Source of the DNA: a bacterium SM23_31
Lineage (GTDB): Bacteria; SM23-31
Length of the DNA stretch: 6,725 nt
Direction: 5' to 3'
NCBI GenBank assembly: GCA_001304035.1
Contig: LJUD01000177.1
Span: forward strand, 1 to 6,725
Below, one piece after another: positions 6,237-6,725 of the stretch (positions within the stretch are counted from its first letter, which is position 1; each line of letters begins with the position of its first letter). The translations under genes were made by a program, and so were the position numbers. The notes beneath the pieces are model-generated. The model worked only from the letters and a program-made list of their open reading frames with translations. It ran no database searches and was not told the origin of the DNA.

Positions 6237-6663
6237 AATTATAATGTATCTTGAAAACACGTATGTAATTATCATCTTGAGTCGGAGTAGAGTACAATCT
6301 ACCGTTTTTAATAAAGCTATAATAACCAACGTAGGGGCTATTAAATGTATATAAAAATTCACCATCCTCATTGAAAATATCTACTGTAGATGCGATACTA
6401 GATGATAATCCACAATCTGCACTCCATTCACCAACAACAACCCATATATAATCTCTATTGTCTATAAGTATATAACGAAAAACAGGAGGATATTTAGTTA
6501 ATTTTTGTATCCTATCAGGTTCCCTAGTCCTTATCTGGTCATTATATATCCATTCTTTTACTTTTTCTGTATAAGGAATTCGTTTGTATTTCCTTCCAAA
6601 TGATTTTATAGTATTACCTTCAACCGCGCAATTTTTAGTTCGTGTCGCAAAATAGGTTTTGAA
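6232..6663 (-). pseudogene. C-terminal remnant of a six-bladed beta-propeller protein
   Basis: A 143-codon frame is open between a TAA at 6666-6664 and the TAG at 6234-6232. It has no ATG or GTG and only a TTG near its end, so it cannot be a normal complete gene. The protein resembles the last blades of six-bladed (NHL-like) beta-propellers: VEGNTIKSFG, then RKYKRIPYTEKVKEW, FRYILIDNRDYIWVVV, VDIFNEDGEFLYTF, FIKNGRLYS and NYIRVFKIHYNY. The repeated pattern of a hydrophobic strand, D/N-G turn and hydrophobic strand is clear. The likeness fades upstream of about 6624. The expected full length is over 300 residues, so more than half is missing. The 5' part was lost by deletion, insertion or frameshift; the 62 bases that remain to the window edge do not restore a propeller in any frame. 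The specific ligand or function is unknown. Confidence 0.65.
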
Positions 6664-6725
6664 TTAAGCTACGGGAATATGGTATTATGGGGTGGGGATT
6701 GTGCAGGGAATGCGGAATGAGCGTA
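6664..6725. other. Unassigned sequence upstream of the propeller remnant
   Basis: These 62 bases at the right edge hold no start codon that leads into the propeller frame and no propeller-like peptide in the other minus-strand frames. They could be ordinary intergenic DNA or the end of an inserted element that cut the propeller gene; the sequence alone does not decide. Confidence 0.4.

Noticed and set aside
6600..6725. Terminal inverted repeat of a named insertion sequence at the right edge
   Set aside because: The change in coding character fits an insertion boundary, but I cannot match the bases to a known element and no partner end or target duplication is in the window.

Overview
The window comes from a bacterium that I cannot place to genus. 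A lipoprotein-type M48 protease and a membrane-anchored YcgR/PilZ protein suggest a Gram-negative-type (diderm) cell that uses cyclic di-GMP. The starts of the genes show little or no Shine-Dalgarno sequence, and the intergenic DNA is AT-rich and holds short tandem heptad repeats and a palindromic repeat. This mix would fit the Bacteroidota/Ignavibacteria/KSB1-like or spirochaete/Fibrobacterota-like assemblages, but that placement is inference.

All recognisable genes are on the minus strand, so they read from right to left. From the right edge: (1) 6664-6725 is unassigned sequence. (2) 6232-6663 is the C-terminal remnant of a six-bladed beta-propeller protein without a start codon; its stop codon lies inside a (GCTAACA)n heptad repeat. 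(3) 5541-6231 is a gene-free, AT-rich spacer with an 83-bp double-hairpin repeat at 5793-5875. (4) 4671-5540 is a class II glutamine amidotransferase of the YafJ type, followed by a probable intrinsic terminator. (5) 2942-4555, 1797-2918 and 981-1760 form a tight three-gene cluster: a 537-residue solenoid built of 34-residue helical repeats, a membrane-anchored YcgR/PilZ-like protein, and an M48 metalloprotease lipoprotein. (6) 849-980 is a spacer with a second heptad-repeat block. (7) 1-848 is the N-terminal 282 residues of a RecQ-derived protein that runs off the left edge.

The three-gene cluster is the most system-like part. It places a probable c-di-GMP receptor at the inner membrane between a large cytoplasmic-looking scaffold and a periplasmic or outer-membrane protease. 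A joint function is a hypothesis from gene order only. The RecQ-derived protein is the oddest single gene: it starts directly in a degraded second helicase domain, with no room for the Walker A domain, yet keeps the four zinc cysteines and the start of the winged-helix RQC domain. The amidotransferase has a leucine where the family normally has the oxyanion-hole asparagine. I found no tRNA, rRNA, CRISPR array, complete mobile element or known defence system.
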